A program made the translations under genes and the position numbers. A DNA stretch of 64,000 nucleotides from Parus major (Eukaryota > Chordata > Aves > Passeriformes > Paridae), in assembly GCF_001522545.3 (NCBI RefSeq), contig NC_031799.1, positions 44,705,182-44,769,181 of the forward strand, in the 5' to 3' direction. Numbering within the stretch: the stretch's first letter is position 1; every line of letters starts with the position of its first letter. The notes beneath the pieces were generated by a model. It searched no databases. It was not told the DNA's origin and saw only the letters and a list, made by a program, of their open reading frames with translations. This document shows, piece after piece, positions 1 through 11,485 of the stretch.

Positions 1-3000
1 GATACCCAGTACCCAGTAGCTAAGGCTTCCTGAATGTAAGCTGTTTCTCTTAACTAATTTTTTTACAAAACAAGCAATATGGTCATGTAAACATATCTTT
101 TGTGTTGATTTAGTCATAAATTTGCTCTTATGATCAGTGAAAAAGCTTTTTCTATCTTCAGTTTTGGAGATTTCCAGGATGTTTGACTTTGCCTAAGGCT
201 AAAAATGGGAATCCCTGGGATGAAAAATGCTCACATCTTACATCTAAGAGCCCTAATTTTCAGCAGAAACAGGTAGATGAGTATCTTCTTATCATTTACC
301 AAAAAAAAGCCTTCATTTTGACTCATGCAGATTGTAACTCCACATGTTTCTTTTCCATGGTATTAGACCATTTTTCCCATGGTCTACGACTTTGAGAAGT
401 TACATAGGTGAGTTGATTAGCAAACCACATCACTTTTGAAGAAATGGAAGATCATATTTTTTCCTCCGGAGTGAGTTCAAGTTTGAGGCACTCTTTAAGT
501 CTTTTCAAGAGAAAGTACTTTCTTGGGCATGGAGAACACCACTTTTCTTCAGTTGTGCCCACCAGATCCTCCTGTTTGGTTCGAGAGTAGTGAAGTATGA
601 TGCACTAAGGTTTTGTACTAATAAAAGATTTCCAGGAAATTATGTTTTTGTGTGCAAACACTTATCTCAGTAGGATAAAACCTTGGGTTCAAAGTTTATG
701 GAGTAATATTTCATTAATATTTCACCTTGTTGGTAATCACAGAAAGAATTTTGTTTGGAGGTCTGCAGTCTGAAAAATACAGGAGGGCATGGGGGGGCTG
801 TTTGTATGGGATTTGACCTGCAAGCCTGCAGAATTATTTTAATGCAACATGCTTATACCCCTACACCTATTTTGAATTCAGGGGTTCTTCAGGCTGACTT
901 ACAGCATCACTGGTGCACCTCATTCCCTTCAGTTTTTGTCATTTCCCTCTTCCTGCAGTATTAAATTTGTGAGAGTACCAAGCTCTTTGTCCTTTGGTTT
1001 CTGTCTGGTATGTGGACTTTTCTGGACTTGGAAATACTGTAAGAAACAAGAATTTACTGGATTTGGTATTACATGTTTTGCATTTGATGCACTTAAATGC
1101 CAAATTTGGAATTCCAGCCACTTACGACTGATACCTGTTTTGCATATGTTGCTTGGATTATCTAAGGTAACTGTGCAAATTTTCCTCCTCCTGATTCTGG
1201 GAGAAGTGAAGAGAGAGCTCACTACACCTGAGTGCATCGTACTCATGCTTGAAAACAGTGTCTTACTCTTGGAAAGTATGTGCAGAAAGAATATATATGA
1301 AGGAAACTGATTTGTAATTTAATTGATCACATCACCTGTTTTCCTTCTTTTGCTTTGGAGCATAATAAATATTTTGTCTAGTTTGTTTCCTCCCTAATTG
1401 TACTAGCTGGATTAAAATTACTCCAAGTTCTGCATGCTGGTGTGTACTTAAGAAGTATAACTGTGTTTATGTTAAAGGCAAAGTTATGAAGAATGAAAGC
1501 ATTTGATAATTGCCATAGGCATTTCCAGGAAGTTTCTAATAATTGTAAGATCCATACCTCTAAAACTTTCTTGAAAATATTTGTTTTAATGACCCATAGG
1601 GTATCTGGCACCAAAAGTCCATTTGAGTGCTTGCAGTCCAAATAAACATCCAGCTTTATGATGTTCCCAGTGGCTGGACTAATTTGTGCTGTTTTGTGAT
1701 TGCAGTGCTATAATTCCGTGTTTTAGCTGTTCCCACAACATTTTGGAAGTCAGCAGTCAAGATCAGGTTTCCTAACAAACAGTTTGGTGTCCTTACATGT
1801 ATGTCCAGTGATTCATTGTCTTGGGATGTTTGTAAATGGTGAGGTCTTGACATGTTTTTGGGGTGAATGGGAAGTGCCATTTTCCTACTAAAGAAAGCAC
1901 AGAATTATGTATACTTGGGGGTTTCCTTTTACATAACTCTAAGAGGTCAAAGAACTTTATTTATCTGCTTGGAACAGTCGATTTTATTGAAATTTAGAGA
2001 GGAGTATAGTTTTCATGAGTCTTACAGATTTGGTTTCTGTGAAAAATTAAAATTTAGCAATTTGCTAAATTTCCATTTAGCAAATGGAAACATAACCTTT
2101 GTTTTGTAATATTTCCTAGTTCCTTTCGCTAGACGCAGAAATATTTCATACTCACAATGGCTCAAATTTGGGTTCAGCAATCTCTGCTGAAAGCCACAGT
2201 CATCTAGATAAAAACTTCCCTACTCTGACAGGGTTTTAGAGGCAGCTCTGCATGTGCTGACAGTAAAAGTTTCAATCAGGAGACACAGGTTTTAGGGCAG
2301 CAGTAGCAGCCCGTGTTCTCCAGGATTGGGTATGGCTGCTGGGGAAGCTCAGAAGCACACAATGCGTGGTCGAGTCTGCAAGTGCACATTGGTCAAACTG
2401 CGTTGTTCTTTGAGCATATTGCCTGTTGTGGTCCCTGCGTGCCATCTCCTTTCAGTGCGGATTAAAGGCCTGGGTCTTATTTACTCTCCAGTAGAGTGCA
2501 TGGCTGAGCTGGTCCACACAACAGCTTCTTAGTTTCTCTTTGAGCTTGAACACAGAAGAATAAAGATTCATGACTCCCCACCCCCTGCCAGAGTAAATTG
2601 ACCTCTTGGATGCATCTCTTCACCTAGTGGTGTGAGGATAATGCAGGGCTATGTACAGAAAGAAAAGAGCAGGCTTTCTGATGGGACAGGGCCCAGGGCC
2701 TTTCTTTTGGGGAGCATTCAAGTGTGTTAGGCTGAAACAGAAAACAGGTGAAAGAGGCCTGCACCCTGTCACGTGGCTTGTCATCTAAGTCTCCCTTGCA
2801 GCAATAGCTGCTTGATTTTGGAGCAGTGAATCTTGGAGAGTGAATCTTTCTTGTGTTTCTTAATGTTGTTTTTGGCAATCGGATGTCTCAGCAAGAGTAC
2901 CAGCGAGTGCTCTTTGTGGTTGTTCCCAGTAATTAGTCCAAAGTTCTGACTCTAGAGAGGTTCCTGGTGGGATCCTGTACCTCAAACCCTCACCCTTATG

Positions 3001-5352
3001 CCTTTTTAAATTTAGCATCTCATTTAGTTGTACCTGTAGATCCTCTGGGCCACAAACAAGCTCTGTCTTGCGGAGCATGAATGGCACACTTTTTGGATAG
3101 CACATACTGCATGACCTAACCCTTTACATACCTAGCCTGAGCGGCTCCTGATTGATCGTGTCTCATGAACAATCTAATATCATGTGCCTCTTTGTATTTG
3201 TATGCATCTGTTTTACACATTCATTTAGTCTGTTCTCTCTGGCACAGTATTAGCACATCATTTTTCTCTCATGTGCAGACATAACTCATTGCCTTGGCAA
3301 CAATGAGCAAAGGCACTCTATGAAACTGTGCACAGATAACTGTGATAAAAAAGATATTCTTATCACTGCATTAAATTAAATTAAAAATAAAGAGCCCAGC
3401 TACAGAAAATCACTCAAGCAGGATGACTGGCTGAAATGGGATTCATCCATGTGCTACAGTGATTTCCTACATTCCGCTCTAAATCACTGCTCTGAGCAAG
3501 GATGACTGAAGATAGATGGAGCAGTAGTATGTTTAATGGTGTGGTGTGAGCAGCTATTCAGTAGCTCACTCCTGAAATGCATATAACTGTAAGCTCTTAA
3601 ACTTGCCTAAGGAAAATTATTTTAAGACCATATACTGCCCTATAGATTGCTTATCTTTATGCCTTGTCCATTTCCACCTGAAAGATTCAGATTAGGAAAA
3701 TATGAGTTCAGAGACTTGGCACTGTTTTCACTTCTGAAGATGGGATTTGGCCCACGTGTCATTGCCTGCATGAGGTGAATGCCTCATCTGAACTTGAAAT
3801 ATATACTGCCTCTATTCTTGTCAGTTGAGAGGAGCTCCTCTACAAGTCCAGGTTGTCTTATCTCCCTGTCATTTACAAGAATTGGATCACCCATTGGAAG
3901 CACCCCTTCCTCTGCTGTGTCGAGGTGGGGAAAGAGAAATGAATTCATCTCCCCTTCCCTTTGCACTTACCTCTCTCTCCTCTGTGTTAAAAGGTGAGAG
4001 GTGGAAACTAGGTCTAGCATCTTATATACCTGGTGTTTGTTTTACAGTAGCTAATGTTACTCAATTGCAATATTTCATTGCAGTAATTTCTGTTCCCTGT
4101 TGCAACTGATCTTTTTTGCTGACATGAGAGAATTCTTGGTTAATTGTACCTGGAGCTGAGCCATTACGAAGCAGCAGTTACCAACAGTATTAGGTTAGGT
4201 CAGCATAATGGTACATAAGCTTTACTCCTGAAGACAAAATTTAATCTGAGGAAGCGGGGCAAAATCCAATTAATGTGTGAGAAAATATGGTACCCAATGG
4301 GTGTGTATTGCAGTATTCAGATAAAAGATTTGACCTAGATTGGTTTATGCTCTAAGGCTCTGGGGGAAAGTTCATGTGCTCAAATGGTACCATCCAACTC
4401 ATGCCTTAAGCTGGTACATCATAAGCACTTTGCATGAGAAAATAGAATTTTTGTGCCCCAATTCATTCAGCCTCTTTTAGAATAAAAAGTCATGAATCCC
4501 TTATGTTTACTCTCCTGATACTCTCAGCACTGTTAGAATTCTCTTTATAACTTCTTGCTCTCCCTGGCTACTAGAATTATTCTGTTGGTTCTATTGCCAT
4601 GTATGAACAGTATAAAACTGTTTTTCTGGACTTAACAGTTTTAGCACAGTGTACAGCTGTGTGCAGCTACAGAAGCAAGGGATCACTCTAATGAGTAATT
4701 TGCCAAAGGCCAATTTTAATTTATGTGGGCTGTTAAATTAAGAAATGTTTTATGAAAGCTGGATCTAGCTGGAACTGATGAAGTGTGCAAGCTCTTTGCT
4801 CTCTCTTTGTTCTCTTTTTCTTCTGCTTCTCAGCAGCCTGGTCTGATGATATGTTAAAGTGATGTTGGAAGACGTTCTTTGAGCAGAGCATCCAGTCAGG
4901 AAAGCTCCTACAGCCTTTGAGTAGTCATTTATTCACTGTGATGCCAAAATACAATCTTACCAGCCACCACATCTGTCTGAGAATGGACAGAAATGTAAAT
5001 CACAGAATTAGGGTAGAACTATATAAGTCTGTCTAAAAATAAGTCAATTTATCAACATAGCTGAAGTCAAGTCTTGCCCCAGTGGGATATAATGAAGAAA
5101 TGAAAGAGGTTGGTCTAAGTCATAGGCTTTTTTTTAGGGTGATTTTCTTTTCTTTGCAGTCGGATTATTCTTAATAATTTAAAAATTGTTAGTGATATTG
5201 AGCAACAGCTCTGTGTCATTATGAGTTTGTTAAAATGTGACCAGATTCTGACCTTCTTTGCATCACCACCAGTCATAGACTCACTGCTGCTCTTGAACAG
5301 GGGTGTCCAAACTTGATCTCTTATTTCCTCAAGTAATCCACAGTGGCCTGAT
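1..5352. other. TRABD2A: Intron of TRABD2A upstream of the first visible exon
   Basis: No exon of the TIKI/TraB family was recognised here. The next exon needs an upstream exon ending in phase 1, just after the G-A-G part of the second family GX2H motif, and no such exon with a good donor was seen. The stretch is ordinary AT-rich sequence with scattered short open frames, the longest at 936-1310, that resemble nothing I know. A near-palindrome at 3285-3307 is listed separately. The intron assignment is inferred from the exon downstream. Confidence 0.6.
3285..3307. promoter_or_regulatory. Imperfect palindrome, X-box/NFI-like
   Basis: The arms TTGCC and GGCAA flank TT. The outer CTCATTG is mirrored by CAATGAG with a 3-base insertion. 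The core resembles an RFX X-box or an NFI palindrome. Function is not shown; this is motif similarity only. Confidence 0.2.
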
Positions 5353-5534
5353 AATCACAGAACCAGTTAGGCTGAAAAAGACCTCTGAGATTATAAATTC
5401 AACCTTTGACCAACCACCACCATACCAACTAGACTGTGGCACTAAGTGACACATTCAGTCTTTCCTTAAACACTTCCAGGGATGGTGACTCTACCACCTC
5501 CCTGGGCAGGCCCATTATGCAGCTACCTGTGGGG
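5353..5534 (-). repeat. CR1 LINE 3' fragment
   Basis: The text runs from a tail-like ATCACAGAACC through AAAAGACCTCTGAGATTAT to ACTTCCAGGGATGGTGACTC and CCACCTCCCTGGGCAG. This is the reverse complement of the 3' end of avian CR1, so the element lies on the minus strand. It is diverged and sits about 240 bases upstream of the exon at 5779. Confidence 0.85.
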
Positions 5535-5778
5535 CCAGAGTAATTGCAATCACATCTGCATTTTAGAAAGGCAGGATGTAGTAATTGAAGTGACTTCGGG
5601 ATAGTTCAGCAATCGCTTGTTAAGAGATCCTGTGTTTCTGGTGCATGTTGGTGGGGAGTGATAAAGCCCTGCCTGCCTTGAGTGTGGCACACCTCCTGTG
5701 ATGAGGAAGGCCTTGGTTGTTGTTCTCCCTCTTTCCATGTGGTTGGTGAGTTCTGATGTCATTTTTCTTTTACTGCAG

Positions 5779-5869
5779 GTCACTTCATGGGCAACAACAC
5801 AGTGATTGATGTTTTGAGGAGAGAAGGGTACGAGGTAGAACACACTCCAGCTGGACAAGCCATCAACAA
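5779..5869 (+). CDS. TRABD2A: TRABD2A (TIKI1) internal exon: end of the TraB domain
   Basis: TIKI proteins are membrane-tethered metalloproteases that cleave the N-terminus of Wnt ligands and inactivate them at the cell surface. The exon follows a good acceptor (TTTTCTTTTACTGCAG) and ends at a GTAATG donor. Its first two bases complete a split Gly codon, after which it reads [19 protein letters not shown] and then [10 protein letters not shown]. The Gly-His followed by a V-x-x-L-R-x-x-G-Y-x-V helix and strand is the typical end of a TraB/PrgY/GumN domain. The His at 5781-5783 would be the last residue of the second family GX2H motif, a proposed metal ligand. The exon is 91 nt, entering in phase 1 and leaving in phase 2. 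The paralogue could be TRABD2B. TRABD2A is preferred because DNAH6-like relics lie downstream and human DNAH6 neighbours TRABD2A (recalled, not searched). Confidence 0.85.
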
Positions 5870-6026
5870 GTAATGCATACTTTTACCTAGCTGAGCAGCC
5901 ACTGGGGAGGTGGATTTTTAAAAAATTGGGGAGCTTGGAATGGTAGCTGGAACTGTAACTAAGAGTGAGCTTGGCTTTTTCTCTGCTTCCCAGCAGTTTA
6001 CTTTTCTATTCCATGAGCTAGTTTGG

Positions 6027-6265
6027 AAAGGGGGTTTTATTTGGTTTTGTTTTGGAGGGGTTGTTTGGGGTTTTTTTTGTTTGGTTTTTTGTCTTTTGTT
6101 GTTGGGGTTGGGGGGGGGTGGTTTGTTGGTTTGTTGTTCTTGGTTTTGCGGTGGTTTTTATGTGGCTTTGGGATTAGGTTTTTTTTTTTTTTTTTGGCGT
6201 TTTCAGTTTGGTTTTTGTTTGTTTGGGGTTTTTTGGTATTTTTTTTTTGTTTTGTTGCTGTTCTA
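6027..6265. repeat. G/T-rich low-complexity patch with G-quadruplex potential
   Basis: About 240 bases of the plus strand are almost purely G and T. They include several GGGG runs near 6056-6120, one run of nine G, and a T run near 6179-6195. The open frames through it are a by-product of composition. Confidence 0.85.
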
Positions 6266-9153
6266 GTTGTTGTTAGTAAAATTTCCACCCTTAAGCGTTT
6301 TTAACTCTTAAATGAACAGACACAGAGTATGCATACTTGGTTCATCAGATCTGGATGCTGTCTTGTACCACACAGGCTTCCAGGTTTCTCTTTCCTCTCT
6401 TTCATATGTTTGAGTTCCTGGCATTTTAATAATCCCCTTCTTTCATACTGCTATTTTTTATTCTTTCTGTTTACTTTCTCCCAACCTGGCATCTGATAGC
6501 CCAGAGTCTTTGCAAGCTGTCTTTATGACTGATTGCTCTCATGTCCCCTGCTTTCTTCTGCATTTTTAAGCTAAGGTACTTGTTGTTCTGGTTCATCCTG
6601 CAGCTGTCCTTTGGGATATACCCCTTCTGCCTCTTTTTATCTCTCACTGGATGCTTTTATCCACCTCCATGGTTTCAGTAACTACAGAATTCCAGATAAT
6701 CTCCTCCTCCACTCTCTACCGAGAATTACTTGTGCTTTGACTTACCTCTTCCTGGAATTCTGAGTCTGGAAGGGTCTGCAATCTTTGCTTTCCCCTTCTC
6801 CAGACTCCTACCAAACATGTAGCTGTCAGATATGTTTGCTCTTCACTGCTAAAAAATCACAAAGGAGAAAATTGGAAGTTGATCCTCATTATGATACTGT
6901 TTACCTTTTATCTTCTGTACCAGGCATAGTGTTCCTGTTTACATCTCTGTCCCTCCTCCCCTATGTTTCTGATTTGGACTCTCAGGCAGGACTACCACCT
7001 TTTGATAGGATTTGTGCAGAGAGCACAGTGTTGAGTCTTGGTCTGTGCAAAGGGCTCTACTAGTGCGGTGCAAATTGGTAACAGCTCTTTTTCTCATGCT
7101 CTGATTGTTTGTCTTTCTCTTTATACCACCTTTGCTGTTGTCTGAAAACATAAGATTGAAATTCTGGTATGTCATGTTTCTGCAGTGATTCTTGACATGG
7201 ACATGTATCATTAACTCTACATGCACTGGAAAAAACTGATCCAAGACTTAGCCCATGATAATATGAATGACCCTGTTTCTGTCAGGAGACAGGTAGTCTG
7301 ACAATGATAAGCACCTGTGCTTAAGCACAGGACTTAATGACTCTATAACACTTGAGTTGTGGTAGAAAATCCAGTGTATCAGTGTTTACACGGATGATTA
7401 AAAAAAAATAAAATAAAACAAAACCCAAAACAGCCTGAACTGAAATTTTCATGTTGTTTTTTTCTTTCAGTAGGTATTCCTAAAAACAGCTATGGCAGGT
7501 TCTTAAAGCTTAAAGAAAGATAGCTTAATAGGTAGTCTGACTGCACACAGTCCAGTCACCTGTGGACTATTTCACTGTTCATAATTGAGACAGGATAAAA
7601 ATGCAAGTGGTTGGACTGAGATGGAGGATTTAAATGACTGCTCTAGTGTCAGATAGTAGGAATATTAGTTGGGAGGTCCTAAAATACAAGGAGGAAGTCT
7701 GCAGTCATCTTCTCTCCCTGCAACATAATGTTTCACTGTAGCAGCACAGTCTGCCTCTTCCTGTACTCTGGCTAAACAAAAAGTCCCTTGTGAAGTATGT
7801 TCCTACCTGTTTGTAGGTACCAATAAGGTTTTGGTGAACCACCAATGATTTTGAATGAGGTTGATAACCCAAGGTCCATTCTGCAGCAGTCTCTCTCATA
7901 TAAACTTCAACATGTGATCATTCTGTTTTTCCTTGCAGCAAATAAGACAAATTTTCTTTGTTTTGCATCTGCTCTCTCGATGTTCTAGTCCACAACTTCA
8001 GTTCCCCTTCTCCAGGAACTATTCTCTATTTGCTTATCAAATAAGTGTGCATACAGTGATTGGCTAGTTGGAAAACTGCACCCATGCTGAAATATGTCTC
8101 CTTCCAAACCACCTCCTTTTCATGCCATTGGAAGCTGACACAGGAGCACAGTTCTGGGAAAGTTACATTGATTAAAGGCAGGTTTCTGCTTGGTGGTCTG
8201 TGGTTTTTGGTTACTTTTCTGAATTTCAGCCCAAGCCAGTCTGCACTTTCATTACAGAAGACTGTTGCATCTCTTCTTTTTATGAAGTAGCCATAAAGAT
8301 CAGTCAGATATTCCTGCTAGGTTCTCTGTATACACAGAGTGGTTTGAGTTTGTGTTTTTGTCCAAGATGCTCATAAACAAATAAAGAGGGAAAATTGCTC
8401 CAAACAATGAGAAATGTGGGCCAGCAAAGCCATGAGTAAATAGGACACTTCAGACTGCCTGCCTTAGAGCACAGATGAGATGTTGCTTGCTCTAAGAATA
8501 AAGAAACAGAGCTTCAGTAATCAGAGTGGAACCGATTGTTGTTTTATTCAGTTTTGCAGGAAGCTGAGTAGTCATAGCCCTGAGAGCTTTTTTCTGGAAG
8601 CTCAGCTTTGGGTTTCCAAGATTTGTCTTGTAAGACAGTTTGTACATGCACATAGTCTCAGTGACATATCTCACTTGCTGGAGCTCCTTTGAAATTCCCA
8701 ATAATGCTGGCAGCCTAATACTGGATCTGTGCATCTAGAAGGCTAAGGCCTGACTTCCACTTCTTGTTACTTGCTATAAATGTATGCAAAACCTGGTTCT
8801 GCTTATGAGAGAGATGCAATTTCTCAGTTTCCTCCCCTTCATGTAGACCTCCGTACTTGTCTGTAAAACCCACTTAGACCACCATCTCATGTTCCTTTGT
8901 TTACTTTATCTGAGTGTCAAGACAGTATTACACCCTTCTGCAGATCAGCACTGGGAGCCAGTGCCACAATTGTGTGTTGAGCTCTGGTCTCTCATGTGTG
9001 AGACATCCTATGATGCAGTATTTTGTAAAGGCATTCACTGCTTTGAACCATCTGCCCTCATCAAAAAGAAAATGAGAAGAGGGTGAACTTGGTGATGCCA
9101 AAACTAGTCTGCTTTCAGTTGATGCAGACTAGATGGCTCAAAGGATTCCTTAA

Positions 9154-10655
9154 TCATGGAATCATAGAATGTTAGGGATTGGAAAGGACTTCAAAGATCA
9201 TCTAATCCTAATCCCCCTGCCATGGGCAGGGACACCTCCCACTAGACCAGTTTGCTCAAGGTCTTATGCAAACCGGCTTTGGAAACTGCCAGGGTTGGGG
9301 CATCACAACCTCCCTGGGCAACCTATTGCAGTATTTCACCCCCCCTCACAGAAAATAATTTCTTCCTGGCCTAAATTCATCCCTTCTTCAGATTGTATCT
9401 GTTACTTCTGTCACTACAATTCCTCACAAAGAGTCCCTTTCCAGCTTCCCTGTCGGATCCTTCAGGTACTGGGAAGTTGCTATGAGTTCTCTACACAGGT
9501 TTCTCCAGAATGAACTGACCTAGCTTTCTCAATCTGTCTTCTGTCTTGATTTGGAGGTGGTCCAGTCCTCTTAGCAATCTGGTGGCCTCCTCTGTACTCA
9601 CTCCAGCAAGTCCATGCCCTTTTTATGCTGAGGACCCCAGAGCTGGATGCAGGGTTCCAGGTGGGGTCTCACCAGAGCAGAGGGGCAGAATCCCCTCCCT
9701 CCCCTGCTGCCCACGCTGCTTTGGATGCAGCCCAGGATCCCATTGGCTTTCTGGGCTGGGAGGGCACATTTCTGGCTCATGTGTTTTTCATTAACCATCA
9801 CCACAAGTCCCTTCAGCATCCCTTCCCACACTTCTTGGTGTTCATGCCAAACTTGCTGAGAGTGCCTTTGATCCCACTGTCTGTGTCACTGGCAGGTGTC
9901 ACTGACAGAGGTCTTGAGCATTGATGGTGCTAGTACTGGCCCTTGAGAGAGACCACTCATCACTGGTTTTCATGTGGACAAGGAGCTGCTGGACACAATT
10001 GTTTGCATGCAGCCATCCAGCCAGTTCTTCATCCACCAGGCAATCCATCCATCCAGCCTATGTCTGTCTTGTTGGGAGACAAGGATGTCGTGTGGGACAG
10101 TGACAAACACTTTGCCTCAGTCCAGGCAGACAGTGGCAGTTGTTCTGCCACATCCATCAATGCTGCAGCCCCATCAGAGAAGATGATAAAATTTAACAGG
10201 CACTGGTTGCCCTTGGTAAAGCCATGTTGGCCGCTACCAATCACCTCTTTGCTTTTCATAGTTTTCAGGAGAATCTGCTCCATGATCTTGCCTGACACAG
10301 AGGTAGGACTTTTACTTTCTCCTTCTTAAAAATGAGGGTTATATTTCCCTTTTTACAGGTTTTGGGAAGTTTACTTGAGTGCCACAAGTTTTCAAAAATG
10401 ATTAATAGTGGCTTAGAAACTTTTCTGTCAGCTCCCTTAGAACCCACAGATGAATCTCATCCCAAGTACTTGTGCACATTCAGGCTCCTTTTAGATGGTC
10501 TCAAAGCCAATTCTCTCCTACATTGTGCTTAGGATCTTCATTCTCCTATTTGCCTTTCCTGACTTAGGTAGCTTGGCTGGAACACTTGCCATTTAGCACT
10601 GAGATACAGAGGTCATTGAGAACCTCAGCCTTCTCTGGGTCCAGCATTCAACCAG
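9154..10655 (-). mobile_element. CR1 LINE, 5'-truncated copy with decayed reverse-transcriptase region
   Basis: The left end is the CR1 tail in reverse (ATCATGGAATCATAGAATG), followed by the known 3' region. On the minus strand around 10029-10447 are diverged RT-domain pieces: one frame has [14 protein letters not shown] and [16 protein letters not shown], another has [14 protein letters not shown]. These are typical of non-LTR reverse transcriptases. The frames are interrupted, so the element is dead. CR1-like text continues to about 10655. Confidence 0.9.
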
Positions 10656-11233
10656 ATTACTGTCAATGGTATTCAAAGGTGGCCTTCAAAGGTGGCAATT
10701 TTCAAGATGTGTTTCTGTAGCTAGCTTGTTTCTTACCTTCTCTGCCAGTGAGAGTTGCTGATCCAGATCTGGCTTCATCAGCTGGTGTGCTTTAGTTGTT
10801 TTATTTGACCCTTCCCCCTGTCCCCCAAGTTAGTTTGCTCTGGGCAGGAATGTTGAAAGGAATAATCTGGTCTGTGTTCTGCAGTACATCAGACGAGAGG
10901 AGTGTGGTTTGACTCTGACTTAGAAGTGATTCCATTTTTGTCTCTTTCTAGATACGCAAGCTTATTACCAAGAGTTACTCCATCCTTATCCAGACTGCAT
11001 TCTTTGCTCTGATACAGACTGCCTCTTTTCCAATGATTTCTTTTTGCTAAAGAGCACTATTTTGATCACAAAATCAATATTGACTTAACGAAGAGGGAGC
11101 CGGAATACAAGGCAGAAAAATGAGCATCCAGGGAGAAACAGCTATCTTATATGTATGTGCCTTGATAGTATCTGTTACAGGATTTTGCCTCAAAGCTCTT
11201 TTAAATGTTATCTGTGTTCTCTCTTTCCTCCAG

Positions 11234-11485
11234 CCGAAAATCTCCCAAAACCTTGTTAGCCTTTTCATCATCACACAGTCCCTTTGTCATGCCCCATGAG
11301 CTCCCACTGCACCCCCAGAAGGAGGAGGAAGAGGAGGAAGAAGAGTTCCTGCCTCGCTTGCTATTCCCTGACAGCATTGATGTACTCATGAAAGTAGACA
11401 GGAAGTACAAAAAGAAGAAGAAAAAGCAGCAGAAGAAGCAAGGACTGCGACAGTTCAACGACCTCTGGGTTCGCATTGAAGAAAG
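11234..11485 (+). CDS. TRABD2A: TRABD2A (TIKI1) exon: charged linker after the TraB domain
   Basis: This is a 252-nt exon between a strong acceptor (CTCTTTCCTCCAG) and a GTAGCT donor. It enters with one base (AA plus C gives Asn, then RKSPKTLL) and leaves in phase 2. It encodes about 84 residues: a Ser/His-rich start, a run of eight Glu, FLPRLLFPDSIDVLMKVDRK, a Lys/Gln-rich block with six consecutive Lys, then GLRQFNDLWVRIEE. The frame joins exactly to the exons on either side. The juxtaposed acidic and basic blocks look like a flexible linker between the catalytic domain and the membrane. The role of the blocks is not known to me. Confidence 0.85.

Larger units (their letters stand above)
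5870..11233 (+). other. TRABD2A: TRABD2A intron
   Basis: The intron runs from GTAATG at 5870 to CTCTTTCCTCCAG at 11233 and preserves the frame (AA plus C gives Asn). It holds a G/T-rich low-complexity patch (6027-6265), a pyrimidine-rich stretch around 6370-6780 with nothing recognisable, and a 1.5-kb CR1 (9154-10655). No other coding exon was recognised. Confidence 0.8.

Noticed and set aside
936..1310. 124-codon open frame in the first intron
   Set aside because: Hydrophobic, AT-rich, no known domain, and a frame on the opposite strand overlaps it. Most likely chance.
6023..6304. Phe/Trp/Gly-rich open frames and a Lys-rich antisense frame
   Set aside because: Translation of G/T low-complexity sequence, not a protein.
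9598..10447. Minus-strand open frames with reverse-transcriptase motifs as a possible gene
   Set aside because: They are fragments of a dead CR1 LINE, not a host gene.
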